This document shows positions 1 through 12,000 of a stretch of 64,000 bases of DNA, in pieces. The stretch lies in the NCBI GenBank assembly GCA_950097015.1, contig CATNEN010000041.1, positions 2,583,501 to 2,647,500 on the forward strand, given 5' to 3'. This DNA comes from Macrostomum hystrix. Taxonomy: Eukaryota > Platyhelminthes > Macrostomidae. Position 1 is the first letter of the stretch. The number at the start of each line of letters is the position of its first letter. The notes under the pieces were generated by a model that was not told the origin of the DNA, searched no databases, and saw only the letters and a list, made by a program, of their open reading frames with translations. The position numbers and the translations under genes were made by a program.

Positions 1-302
1 CATCCACTCCTACTCAAAGTAGTAAAGTTCAAGTGCGAAGGCTGTTACCTTAGAAGGAATAATAGCAAGTGCGAAATTTAGTCGAAAAGAAAACTATACA
101 GTGCTAAAACTGCAACTAAATCAGCCCAACCCTGCTTCAAGCTCGCCTCATCATTTTCGCCGCCTCTCAAACGCCACTCCATCCGCCACCTACTCACCCG
201 GCCCCACCATCCACCCCCAGACTCACCCTAACCAACTATATACTCCCTAGGACTCACCCCGCCCCTTCATCCGCCCCCAGACTCACCCTCCCACCCGCCC
301 CT

Positions 303-550
303 ACTGACCCGGCACTCCATCCGCCAATACTCACCACGGCACTCAATCAGCACCTACTCACCCCGGCACTCAATCAGCACCTACTCACCACGGCACTCAA
401 TCAGCACCTACTCAGCCCGGCACTCAATCAGCACCTACTCACCACGGCACTCAATCAGCACCTACTCAGCCCGGTACTCAATCAGCACCTACTCACCACG
501 GCACTCAATCAGCACCTACTCACCCCGGCACTCAATCAGCACCTACTCAC
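303..550 (-). repeat. 27-bp intronic minisatellite abutting the SUCLA2 exon 3 donor
   Basis: About nine copies of a 27-bp unit fill the visible start of SUCLA2 intron 3. On the gene strand each unit carries GGTGAGTAGGTGCTGATTG, that is, a copy of the real donor (GGG|GTGAGTAGG at 551/550). Units alternate between CCGG and CGTG just before the donor. Positions 1-300 hold more degenerate C-rich sequence of the same flavour. Confidence 0.85.
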
Positions 551-3258
551 CCCGGCCATGCGCGTCCACCGCAGCCGGGTTGACCTCCAGCAGGGTGGCA
601 TCAGAATTCCTGAACATGCCGCAGAGCCGCTGCGCGAATTCCGCAGCCGCTTCCGCCTCTCGCCCGGACAGGCCCAGCAGCCGCTCGGCCACCTCGGCAG
701 CAGCGGAGCCGGTCAGGGCAGCCTCGGGGCAGAGCGGCTTGGCGACTACGCTTGAAGCTGCCTCCTCGATGCCGATACCGCCGAGCCGAGCGGCCATGAG
801 GATCGGACCGCCGGCGCCGCCGACGTCCATGGCGACGGCCAGGTAGAACTCGCGCACCGGCTTGGCGGGCTCGCACACCAGCAGGCGGTGGCAGGGCCGG
901 CCCTCGGGCCCAGTTTGCCGGGTGCGCAGCCGATGGCCCAGCATGCCGGCGGCCAGACGGCGGGCCTCGTCGGCGTCGGTGGCCAGGCGGACGCCGCCGC
1001 CGGACAGGCCGCTGCTCCACTGGCCGCGTGACCGGCCACCTGCAAGCACCTGCGCCTTCAGCATCACCTGTGGCTGGCCGGTGCGGCGCTCTGCAATTCG
1101 ACATCAGAGTGACATTGCGCTTTACAGAGTGAAAAATTTATTAGCCCCGGATTGCACTCTCAATTCACAGGGCGTGGCCGCACACAAGCAGGAACGAATG
1201 AAGGCCGTTATGTAAAACGCCTCGAAAAACTGGCACCACTTTGGACTCGCTTACCGCCAAGCAAGGGCGCAGTGGACTTCCTGCGCTTTTTTAAAGTCAA
1301 CAAACCGCTAGTTTACGATACGATAAGATTCAGCTGTTTGAGATAAAACTTTCTGCCGGATGGCCGGGCAGGCTAGCAGAGCATTTTGCTGCAGACTGAA
1401 AAGACAGCAAAGCGACATTGCGCTCCTAGAATAGTGAGATTGCGATCCGGAGTGACATTGTGGATCAGAGTGACATTGTGGATCAGAGCAACATCGTGGA
1501 TCAGTGTGACATCAGAGTGACATGTCTGAAATTGTGGATCATAGTGACATTTTAGTGACATTGTGGATCACAGTGACATTTCGGATCAGAGTGGCATATA
1601 CTCTAACCAGCAGCGGAAGCTCTCACCAAACTGTCTGGCAAATTCGTAGACCTCGTCAGCTGAGCTGGCCAGCTCAAAATCTGGTACCAGGATGCCGTTT
1701 TTCCTCAACAGGGACATGGCCGTGTGCTCGTGAACATTGAACCGGCGCTTCTGGTGTCGCATTGCAGTCTGAAAGTACAAGTGGGTCAGAGTGTCAGCTA
1801 GCTTATGTGAGCAGCAATTGATTCGCGCTGGAATGATCGCCAGGTACACAGAACAGAGAATGAGAAAGTCTTGACATCCTGACAACTGAGGGACAGACCT
1901 GAGGTTTTTGGGACACAAAATGAGGAAATTTGGACTGGCTAGCCAGGAATAGGATATCTTGATTTATGAGCTCCTAATTTATGACTTTCAACCAAGCAGC
2001 TTAGTTCAAGCCTTAGCTAGCAAACAAACAGAACAGAAACATCAGCAGGCCCTATTAAGCATAACTAGGATGGTCTACATGTAAAGTTTTCTTACAGAAT
2101 GTGACTAATATCAATCACTATTAACACTAGCTAGAACAGCAACTTAATATTCCATAACAAAATGAGAACCAATTTGAAGCAGTAAAATATACTTTTCTAT
2201 TCTAAGTAGGCATAATGCCTAAACACAGGGGGTCAGTGGCAGGGCAGTTAACATGTTTGCCCTCTGGCACCATGGTCCCTGAGTTCGATTCCATGGCAAG
2301 GCCACATTCATTTGGGGAGCAGCTGCGGAGAGAAGGCTTGGGAGCTTGTCATGAAAATTTATGCCCTTGAGGGCCAACCTCCAAGGCACAGTGAAATATA
2401 CACTGCCTGATGATTAAAAAGTCAGGGCAGATGTACACACCTACATGAGTGTGTGCCTGCATAGGCCTACAGTATCTGTGTATGTGCTCAGGAGTCAGCA
2501 AAATGGGCAGAATTGCCTCCTTGCTAGCTGTGGGTCTAGTTTCACTAAATGATATGCCTTTGCTCACAGCCCTCCTGCAATTATTATTATTATTATTAGG
2601 ACTTAACACATAGCTCAAAAATGTAATTGATAGATAAAGAAAAGATTTAAGAGAAAAAATTAAGTGGAATATAATAAAACATAATTTTATACCTATGATA
2701 GATTCTGAAACTTATCTATCTATACTTAGTCTATAATTACTAAGGAAAATATACTAGGCCTACTAAAATATTTTAAATATGAATTATAGGCCTAGAAATA
2801 AGTAAACTTTCTAAAATAAATCATTTAGCATTTAGGAGCCTACAAGTAGGGCCTAGTCAATATCCCTAGCTTTATTAACTTTTATCTAGTGAAAAAAACT
2901 AAGTATTTGAAATTTTTTTTCCATATTTGTCTTTATTTATATTCAATATCCTTGCAATTAATATGCCTATTCAACAGCAAGGCCTAACTTATTTAGTTAT
3001 AAGCTAAGCAAACATAATTAAGATAGCTAGACATACCTTCAGAAAACTAGCCTATAATGGTAGATAGCAGAAGGCTATAGAGCAGTCATAAGACCTACAT
3101 TTGTGAATAATTGCAAGAAGAATAAACCACTACACTATAATTTTTAAAGGGAATAAAAAGCAAGCTAATATAATTGGTTGTTAATAAGTTTCATTACTTA
3201 CTGAAGATCCCACCGAAAGCAGCTGTCGACCACATTGGTACAACATCCGTGCATACAT
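551..3258 (-). CDS. SUCLA2: Succinate-CoA ligase [ADP-forming] beta subunit, mitochondrial (N-terminal exons, partial)
   Basis: Beta subunit of the TCA-cycle enzyme that converts succinyl-CoA to succinate with nucleotide triphosphate formation in the mitochondrial matrix. Three exons are visible: 3202-3258 (19 codons from the ATG at 3258, donor GTAAGT), 1627-1768 and 551-1090 (donor GTGAGT); all phases agree. The gene runs off the left edge. Exon 1 gives an Arg-containing start (MYARMLYQCGRQLL) that suits a mitochondrial presequence, with an in-frame stop two codons upstream. Exon 2 has the family N-terminus (FNVHEHTAMSLLRKNGI). Exon 3 holds the ATP-grasp start KAQVLAGGR, then TRQTG, LLVCE and DATLLEVNP. 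From memory of the families, KAQVLAGGR, RQTG and VCE are closer to the ADP-forming SUCLA2 than to the GDP-forming SUCLG2; that choice is less certain than the enzyme itself. The acceptor of exon 3 (1090 rather than 1067) was picked because only it keeps the frame. Confidence 0.88.
1410..1605. repeat. Degenerate 18-bp tandem repeat in SUCLA2 intron 2
   Basis: Copies of GTGACATTGTGGATCAGA with point changes and small deletions lie between exons 2 and 3 of SUCLA2, within the intron 1091-1626. No other function is visible. Confidence 0.75.
2228..2600 (+). mobile_element. tRNA-derived SINE, family A, full-length copy
   Basis: The head resembles a tRNA: an A-box-like TGGCAGGGCAGTTAAC, then a B-box-like GAGTTCGATTCC about 45 bp later. 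The body contains GTCAGGGCAGATGTACAC and TCAGGAGTCAGC, and the tail is a short (ATT)n run at 2579-2597. The same structure recurs near 22084, 59545 and 62380, with a truncated copy near 4455. This copy sits inside SUCLA2 intron 1, antisense to the gene. The family name is unknown to me. Confidence 0.85.
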
Positions 3259-5775
3259 CTCTTATTTATGATGAGTATTTTCCCTTGGTCTTACTATAAT
3301 TATGATTTGATTAACACATTAATCTGATTGAGTTTGACCTTCCACTTAGACTTATAATAAGCTACTCAAGCTAACCATAGTGAATTGCTGGGTGAGAGAA
3401 ATAAATCAATGTCAATGGACCATTTCAGAATTATAAAAAGTCCAAATTGTTATATTTATTAGTTTATTAATCAATAATAAATATGGACCAGGTAATAAGG
3501 CAAACTTAAAGTTTTCTGAATGACAGGTAAATATCGCACTCAGTAAAGTACTACAGAGTTAAGTACAATATATAAAAACGAGATCGTTACAATAAAAACC
3601 GGGTTCAAATGAATGTTATTCTTGTAACCTACTTATTCGAATTCGTGGCATGGCTTGGTGCCGCATGGGCCTTTTTATAGTATAACAAACGCAAAAATAA
3701 AAAAAGTAAAAAAATTGAAACAAGTACATAGGATAACTCTAATTACCGCAGTATCTGTTTACTCTAAGATAAGGAATAATCTTACAGTGGGGCCAAGGAA
3801 TGCGTTTTGGGGATAAGTGTTGTAAATATTTAAAGCAAAAATATATATAAAACGCAACTCTGTTATGCCTAAACTAAACCTTTTGGTTCTCGACTACAAA
3901 CACAGCCTTTGAGTTTGCGCCTTGTGCCCAGACAGCAGAAAGCATGCACAGCAGTATATACAGTATGTATACAGTTGCTGCATAATTGACTATAGTTTAC
4001 GAAGTGACCAGCACCCAATCTTACACTACGTATTGCAGGCCACAATTACAACGCAGCGTTTATCACATGGAAACGATTTTTTCCATCGAATCAAGGCCCA
4101 GTGGACAATCACGAAACCACAAGCTAAAGTTTTTGTTGCACATGAGGAAACTGGAGGAGAAAAGCTCGTCACTAATTAGACACAGAAAATTCCCATCGAT
4201 TCTCTACGGAAGACTAATTGCGAAGTTCGTAGTAGTAGTAGTAGTATTAGTAGTAGTAGTTAGTAGTTATATTAGTCGTCCTTGGCACACAATATTCAGA
4301 CGAAATTGTCATGTTCAGAGTTATTACTAACATACGTCGTTATAGTTTTTCTATTAATCCCCCTTTATATTGAATTAACAACATTGAAAAGTCGCCACCT
4401 TTGCATGTGAGAATCAAGCATCACAACTTACGCTAACTTTAAACGGTGTAATAAGTTAGGCGATGAGAAAGTCGGGGCAGATGTACACTGCGCTGTGTGC
4501 CTGCGTACGGTATCAGTGTGCGTGTGCTCAGGAGTACATCTGCCCCGGCAGCGAAATAGACTGAATGGCCTCCTCGCTGGCTGCGGGTCTACTGTCACTG
4601 ATGAAATGTGTGCCCACAGCTCTCTCGCAGATGATATCACAATACTACTGAGTCCCTTAGTCCGTAAAAAAGGCAGACACTGAAGGCAAAGCAGAGCAAG
4701 TCGTGTCGATATTGATAGCAGAGATTTAACAAAAGTGCAAGAGCATGTCGCTCTAATCGTGGTCTTTGATATTAGTCATAAAGAGGCGGATAAACATGGT
4801 AATAAATATGCAAAAAACAAAAAACATATAGAGCAATTGATACTCAGAAAGATGCAGACAGAGCAGGGACTGGGGCAGTAGAATGAAAGGTAGTGGACCA
4901 CTGGGCACAAAGAAAAACAAATAGAATTAACACAAAGCGAATCAGATTCCAGTGTTAAAAATGTTCTCTGACCCTGAACACAAGCTGGGCCTCACAAACT
5001 TGAGAAGAGAGCTCACGAATGACCAGGTCGGACTGATATGAATGCATGAATGAGTACATTGACAACTGTAGGCAAAGCAGACGACATTCGATCTAAGATT
5101 GGTGCCCCAGTGCAGCTGCTGTTGGTGTTGCTTGAGGTGGGCAGTAGGCCCTCGCTCTTTGATTGGCTGGTGCAGTGTGCAGCCAGGCAGCCTCTAAGAT
5201 AAATCAGGAATCAGTGAATCAAAAATGACGGAGGAGTTTGCAGAATCTGCCCCCATGATAAGTTTCTCAAGACAATAGCTTCACAAAACCTATCTTGGAA
5301 ATTTGCTGGGGGAAAAGAAACATAGAAAGTACATTTCAAATCAGAGAAGCGAGAATAGTGAGAGAAAAGCACAACAAACAACACAACTGGGCTTCATTGT
5401 AAAGCGACGTTTAAAAAACATGGTCAGATATCAACTACTGAAAGTAGTGCACACTAACAACAGTGAACTGGGAAAATCCAAAAATGTAGGACGCCTGGGA
5501 ACTGTCTAAAACAACGAAAAGCTTGAAGTCTACTAACAGTAGTTAATGCGAATGCGACAATGTTAGGGAGCGAACCGTAGTAGAAAAAATAAACAAGGCG
5601 GTAGCTCAAAGAAGAACGGAACAGTACCTTGGGTCCCTAAACTGCCTACTAGCACAAGTAGTCTCTGAGGGCCGCCGGACCAGACCAGACAGACAGGAAT
5701 GCAGAGTGACAAGCGAGCGACACAATGCCTCAGCCCTTCGCTGAATAACCAGCCCCAGCCCCCTTTGAGCAGATC
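3259..5775. other. AT-rich spacer between SUCLA2 and GLG1, no gene seen
   Basis: This is probably the SUCLA2 promoter side (the gene reads leftwards from 3258) and sequence downstream of GLG1. It holds a (GTA)n-type microsatellite near 4230-4262 and the truncated SINE near 4455. I found no convincing exon, no clear TATA box for SUCLA2 and no recognisable RNA gene. Confidence 0.6.
4455..4630 (+). mobile_element. Truncated SINE, family A (body only)
   Basis: This copy lacks the tRNA-like head. It begins near GATGAGAAAGTC, continues through GGGGCAGATGTACACTG and the TGTGCTCAGGAGT block, and ends near TCTCTCGCAG. It has lost the (ATT)n tail, so it is an old or 5'- and 3'-truncated member of the family seen at 2228, 59545 and 62380. 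Confidence 0.75.
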
Positions 5776-6015
5776 AGAGTTCAAATTCACCCGCCCCAGC
5801 CCCCTTTGAGTTGTGTTCAGATTCACCCGCCCCAGCCCCCTTTAAGTTGTGTTCAAATTCACCCGCCCCAGACCCCTTTGAGTTGTGTTCAAATTCATCC
5901 GCCCCAGCCCCCTTTGAGTTGTGTTCAGATTCACCCGCCCCAGCCCCCTTTGATTTGTGTTCAGATTCACCCGCCCCAGCCCCCTTTGAGTTGTGTTCAA
6001 ATTCACCCGCCCCGG
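5776..6015. repeat. 36-bp minisatellite just 3' of GLG1
   Basis: About seven copies of a 36-bp unit containing TTCACCCGCCCCAGCCCC end about 45 bp from the GLG1 stop codon at 6060. They lie in its 3' UTR or just beyond. Because 36 is a multiple of three, several frames stay open on both strands; I do not regard any of them as coding. Confidence 0.85.
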
Positions 6016-6059
6016 CACAATGGCCCCAAATCCGTTGCCAAGCCGGTCTCCGGTGCCGC

Positions 6060-9000
6060 TCAGCGGTTCTTCATGTCCACACGGACCCGCTTGGTGACGC
6101 GGCCGGCGCACACGCCGACAACCAGCAGGCCGAGGACCAACAGCAGGCCGACCAGCAGGAAGTACGTGCGCGACGGCGAGGCCGACATCTGGATCATCAC
6201 CTCGTGGAAGCTCTCCGGTGGTGACGCCTTGTAGGCTGACTCCATGAGCTGCACGCGCTCGCTGAGGCGCCGGCGGCACTGATCGGTGATCATCAGGTTG
6301 GCTTGGCTGTCCTTGAACAGGCTGATGGCGCAGGACATCTGCCGGCCATTGCCCAGCGGCACGCCGCGGCACAGGTTGCGAATCTCGAACAGGCAGGCCT
6401 GGTACAGAACGGGATCCACGTGAATGTCGGCGCCTATGTCCTTGAACAGCAGCACCACCTGTTTCTGGCATTCCGAATACTCCTTCGGGATTTTGTTCTG
6501 GGCGGCGGTCCGCTTCAGGCACTCCGTGACGCTCAGCAGGCTGCCGGAGGAGCCGGTGTCCGGCTCAGCGTCGGCCATCTCCTCGGAGCAGAACCTCTGC
6601 ACCACCGGCTTGCAGGCGCGGGCCAGGTGCGGCTCCAGCCTGTAGTTCATGTTGTACTCGAATAGCATGTCCCGCAGGAACCGGTGGCAGCGCTCCTGTA
6701 GCGGCTTGCCCTCCAGCTTGACGCGGCGCAGGCACTGCATCACCGTGTCCTGCAGCTGGTCCTGCGTGGACTTGAATCGTTTGTCACCGGCCAGCTTCAG
6801 CTCACTGGAGCAGTACCTGCGGGTGGCCGAGGGTGCGAGCGGAGTGACACAGGGTTCAGCGGAGTGACACATGGTACAGCGGAGTGACACGGCACAGCGG
6901 AGTGACATTGGGTACAGCAGAGTGACACAGGGCACAGCGGAGTGACAGGGTTCAGCAGAGTGACACAGGGTACAGCAGAGTGACACAGGGCACAGCGGAG
7001 TGACACAGGGTTCAGCAGAGTGACACAGGGTACAGCAGAGTGACACAGGGTACAGCGGAGTAACACAGGGTACAGCAGAGTGACACAGGGTTCAGCGGAG
7101 TGACACAGGGTTCAGCGGAGTGACACAGGGTTCAGCGGAGTGACACAGGGTACAGCGGAGTGACACAGGGTACAGCAGAGTGACACAGGGTTCAGCGGAG
7201 TGACACGGTACAGCAGAGTGACACAGGGTTCAGCGGAGTGACACAGGGTACAGCAGAGTGACACAGGGTTCAGCGGAGTGACACAGGGTACAGCAGAGTG
7301 ACACAGGGTTCAGCGGAGTGACACAGGGTACAGTGGAGTGACTCAATGGCATCGATGGCTCACTGGGTGACGTCGGGCTGGCAGGAGTGCTTGAGGTCGG
7401 GGTTGAGCTCGTAGTCGGTCTGCTGGACGCGCAGTCGCTTGTAGATGATGCGCCGGCAGCGTTTGTCGAAGTCGTCGTCGTGCATTCGCTCGCGCAGGCA
7501 GGAGAATATCTCGGTTGGGCTGCCAGTCTTCTGCGAGCAGTGCCGGCTGATCATGGCGGAGCAGCGCTTCATCAGGCGAGCATCGTAGGTGGGCATCTCC
7601 ATCTGCAGCTTCTGGCGGCGGAACACAACCCGATGGCAGGCGGGGCTGAGCGCCCCGACGTTATCCTTCAGGCAGGTCAGAGGCTCCTTGGACTGGTGAC
7701 AGAATTTCTTCAGGTCTTCGTTGCACTTCCCTTTGAGGATCGGGTCCAGCTCCACGGACTGGGAGCGTTGCAGCATCTCCAGTGTGAGCTTGGCACGGCA
7801 CTGGGTCGGCACCCGCTGCTCACTGTCGGTCAGGGTGTCGTTGCGCACCATCTCAGACAGGCAGCGGACTGCATCCGTCTTGGTGGCCAGGCCTCGGCAG
7901 CGGAGGGTGATCGTCTCGCCGCATGCGCGGGAGAAGGCGTACGAGAATTTCACGTCGTTTAGGGCGATGAGCTGGTGGTGGTGAACCCCGGCGCGGCATT
8001 TCTCAGGCATGTCCGGGTGCTTCTTGAATCGGATGAGGCACTCCATCACAGTGTCTGGGCGGGTCGATAAGTGAATGACTTAACAAAGTGAACATAACAA
8101 AGACTGGAGTGAGATGCTGGCTGACCCGACACAACAAAGACTGGAGTGAGATGCAAACCAGCAAAGCGGCAAATCACAAGGTCACCAAAGGCTCACCGTC
8201 GGATACGGAGTCGGTGTCCTTGCTGCAGTGGGACTGGACGAACGGCAGACAGCTGCGCACCATGATCACGTCAGGGCTGAGCCGGATGTCCCGGCTGGCT
8301 GCCGCCGTCAGCTCGCGCACCGCCGCGCGGCAGGGCTGAGACAGCTCGCTCATCTTGTCCTGCAGGCAGCGAAACTCCTGGCCGTTGCCGGACTGTTTCA
8401 TACACAAGGAGGACAGTTCCGTGATACAGGGGCCGTACAGGCGCGGGTCCAGCTTCACCCGGTTGGCGCGCTCCTCCAGGCTGCGCCGCAGCTCCTTGCT
8501 GCAGGCCTGCGGTACTCTGCGGGTGGACAGGCGAAAATTTCAAGAACTGATTGCGGCACAGCTGTGAACCGGTGGGAACTAGTGATTGAAAGGTGGGAAC
8601 TTGCGATGGACATGAGCGAACTAGTGATGGACAGGTGGAAACAGTAGGGTGATTAGTGAGCAGCCGTACCTGTCGCCAGCCTTATCGTGCATGTGGTGGA
8701 AGAGGCAGTTGTAGACTACTGCGGCAGGCTGGTAGCCCTGGTCGCGGTCGGTCTGGAACCAATCCTTGGAGGCGTTGCACAAGGCGGTGGCAGGCTCCTG
8801 GCAGGCTCGGTACAGGCGGTAGTTCAGCTTGAAGTCGCGGTTCTCGAAGTACTCGAGCTCAGCGATGCGGTCGGCGCATTCGCGACCGACGGAGTCCGGC
8901 TCGTTAGCGATGAGCGCCTTTAAGCACACGTAGCCGTTCTTGTGCTGCGACTGCATGCACCTGGAGTTCAACTCGCCCCGGCAGCTCTCCGACACCACCG

Positions 9001-12000
9001 GGTCCACCTGAGAGAAATGAAAGCAATCAGATCACCAAATTGCACCCCACTTCCTTCCGATGCAACCCACTTCCTTCCGATGCAACCCACTTCCTTCCGA
9101 TGCAACCCACTTCCTTCCGATGCAACCCACTTCCTTCCGATGCAACCCACTTCCATCCGATGCAACCCACTTCCCATGACACCCACTTCCTTCCTATCCC
9201 ACCCACTTCCTTCCTATGCCACCCACTTCCTTCCTATGCCACCCACTTCCTATGTCACCCACTTCCACCTCGTTGGTCGCTGACCTGGAGGTCCCTCGTT
9301 GGCATGGCAACACGGAGCAGGCGGGCCACGGCGGCGCCGCAATCGGCCACTATGGACGCGTTGGTGGCGTCCTGCACTAGGCGCATGACGCAGTGCAGCA
9401 GCTGCTGCTCCGGTGTGGCCTCCTTGCGACAAACATTCAGCTGCTCGGCGCACTTCTTAGCCAGCTCGGGTTCGAGCTCCGGCTCGGACAGGTACTCCGC
9501 CCGCACCTGCGGTCAATCGGGCAAGTATTGGGTCATTTATTGGGTCATTTATCAGATAGGCCAGAAACCTGAAGTCCAGAAGTTGCGTGGCCAGTGGACT
9601 GGAAATGTCTTTAGTCTGATAATCCCTGGACTGAAAGTGTCTGGGGGAATGGTCAGTCCGATAATCCCTGGATTGAATGTGTCTGGGGGAATGGCCAGTC
9701 TGATAATCCCTGGATTGAATGTGTCTGGGGGGAATGGCCAGTCCGATAATCCCTGGATTGAATGTGTCTGGGGGAATGGCCAGTCTGATAATCCCTGGAT
9801 TGAATGTGTCTGGGGGGAATGGTCAGTCCGATAATCCCTGGATTGAATGTGTCTGGGGGGAATGGTCAGTCCGATAATCCCTGGTCTGAAAGTGTCTGGG
9901 GGGAATGGCCAGTCCGATAATCCCTGGTCTGAAAGTGTCTGGGGGAATGGCCAGTCCGATAATCCCTGGATTTAATGTGTCTAGGGGAATGGCCAGTCCG
10001 ATAATCCCTGGATTGAATGTGTCTGGGGGAATTGCCAGTCCGATAATCCCTGGTCTGAAAGTGTCTGGGGGAATGGCCAGTCCGATAATCCCTGGATTTA
10101 ATGTGTCTAGGGGAATGGCCAGTCCGATAATCCCTGGATTGAATGTGTTGGGGTCCGGCATTGACGCAGGCCTCGCTGATTGCTCACCTTGAGCATCTGG
10201 CGCTTGCACTCGGTGTCAACCGACTCGCCACCCTTGGTCATGATGGCATTCTCCAGGCAGAGCAGGGCCCGCACCATGCCGTGCTCCTTGCCGTCCTCCT
10301 CGGTGCCCAGGTCGCACCGGTGCTTCTCAAGGTCGTCCTGGCAGGCCTGGGCGAAGCGGTGCTCAACGCGGTAGTCGTACTGCATCAGCGAGTGCACTCG
10401 CTTGAGCTCGGCTTTGCAGCGGTTCGACAGGGAGCTGGGCGACTGCCGGCTGAGGCAGCTGAACACGCGGCCGTCTCCTGAGGTGACGCCAGAGCAGAGG
10501 CGCTCGCGGTCATCGCGGCAGGCGTAGAACAGCTGCCGGTCATTGTGATAGTCGTCAGACTGCAGCTCGGCCAGGCGGAGCAGCTGGCGCCGGCAGTCCT
10601 GGGCGAGCTCGCCAGCCCGGCGGCTCAGGCAGGCGATGGTCTGGCCCTGTGGGGTGGGGAAAATGGGCCTCTATGAGACTGCCCGCTCAAAGCTCAAAGC
10701 AGTCACTGAGAGTTTCAATAGTTACTAGCCTTAGTGTAAAGCAACTAAATGAGTCTTAAAAGTTTGTGGACTAGATTTAACTGTTCCATTACTGGAATCC
10801 ATGATTTTACCTGTTTCTATTACTGGAATCCATGATTTTACCTGTTTCTATTACTGGAATCCATGATTTTACCTGCTTCTATTACTGGAATCCATGATTT
10901 TACCTGTTTCTATTACTGGAATCCATGATTTTACCTGTTTCTATTACTGGAATCCATGATTTTACCTGTTTCTATTACTGGAATCCATGATTTTACCTGT
11001 TCTATTACTGGAATCCATGATTTTACCTGTTTCTATTACTGGAATCCATGATTTTACCTGTTTCTATTACTGGAATCCATGATTTTACCTGTTCTATTAC
11101 TGGAATCCATGATTTTACCTGTTTCTATTACTGGAATCCATGATTTTACCTGTTTCTATTACTGGAATCCATGATTTGACCTGTTTCTATTACTGGAATC
11201 CTGGATTTTACCTGTTCCATTACTGGAACCCAGGATTTTACCTGTGCCATTACTGGAACCCAGGATTTTACCTGTTCCATTACTGGAACCCAGGATTTTA
11301 CCTGTTCCATTACTGGAATCCAGGCTTTTACCCGTTCTATTACTGGAAACCTGGGGAGACAGACGCAGCAATTGAAAATCCGCAGACTCACCTGGCTTTT
11401 TGGCAGGCTGTTCTCGACTTCGTCAGACTCGCTGGCGGGCAGGGTGCCCAGGCGCCCGCAGTGAAACTTGGTCACATCGTCAGCGCATGCCTTGGCAAAG
11501 GGCTGCACCATGCGGTAGTCGCTGAACACGATGGGCTCCAGGCGGTTGAGCAGGGCCACGCAGTCGGGGGAGCGGATTTTGCGCTTGTTCTCGATCAGGC
11601 AGGACACGCGGAGGCCCTGGCCGGGCCGGAGATGGCGGCACTCGGCGAGCTGCTGCAGCTCTGTCTGGCAGGCACCGTTGGCAGCCAGGTCAAACTTGAC
11701 ATTGTGGGTGAGGTTGAACTTCAGCTGCCAGATCTCGTGCTGGCAAGCGGATGGGACGCGGTCAGCCACGGTCTGGTCGCGCTGGAGGCAGTCGAGCACG
11801 GCGAAGTTGTTGTCCAGCACTGAGCGGCTGCACAGGAGGCGGACGGTGGAGGCGCAGGCTTCGCTGTCAGCCAGGCGGCGCTCCGGCCAGGGCGAGCGCC
11901 GAGGCGTCGGGGCGGCGGCGGCGGGGGCGGCGGGAACGACGGCGGGGGCGGCGGGGACAGCACCGGCCCGGTCAGCATTGACAGCTGCAGTCTGGCGAGG

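Noticed and set aside
551-1090. GDP-forming SUCLG2 as the identity of the ligase
   Set aside because: From memory, KAQVLAGGR, RQTG and LVCE fit the ADP-forming SUCLA2 better; this is not certain without an alignment.
5806-6234. Proline-rich coding repeat on plus (IHPPQPPLSCVQ type)
   Set aside because: It is a 36-bp minisatellite running into the antisense of the last GLG1 exon; no start context or splice sites.
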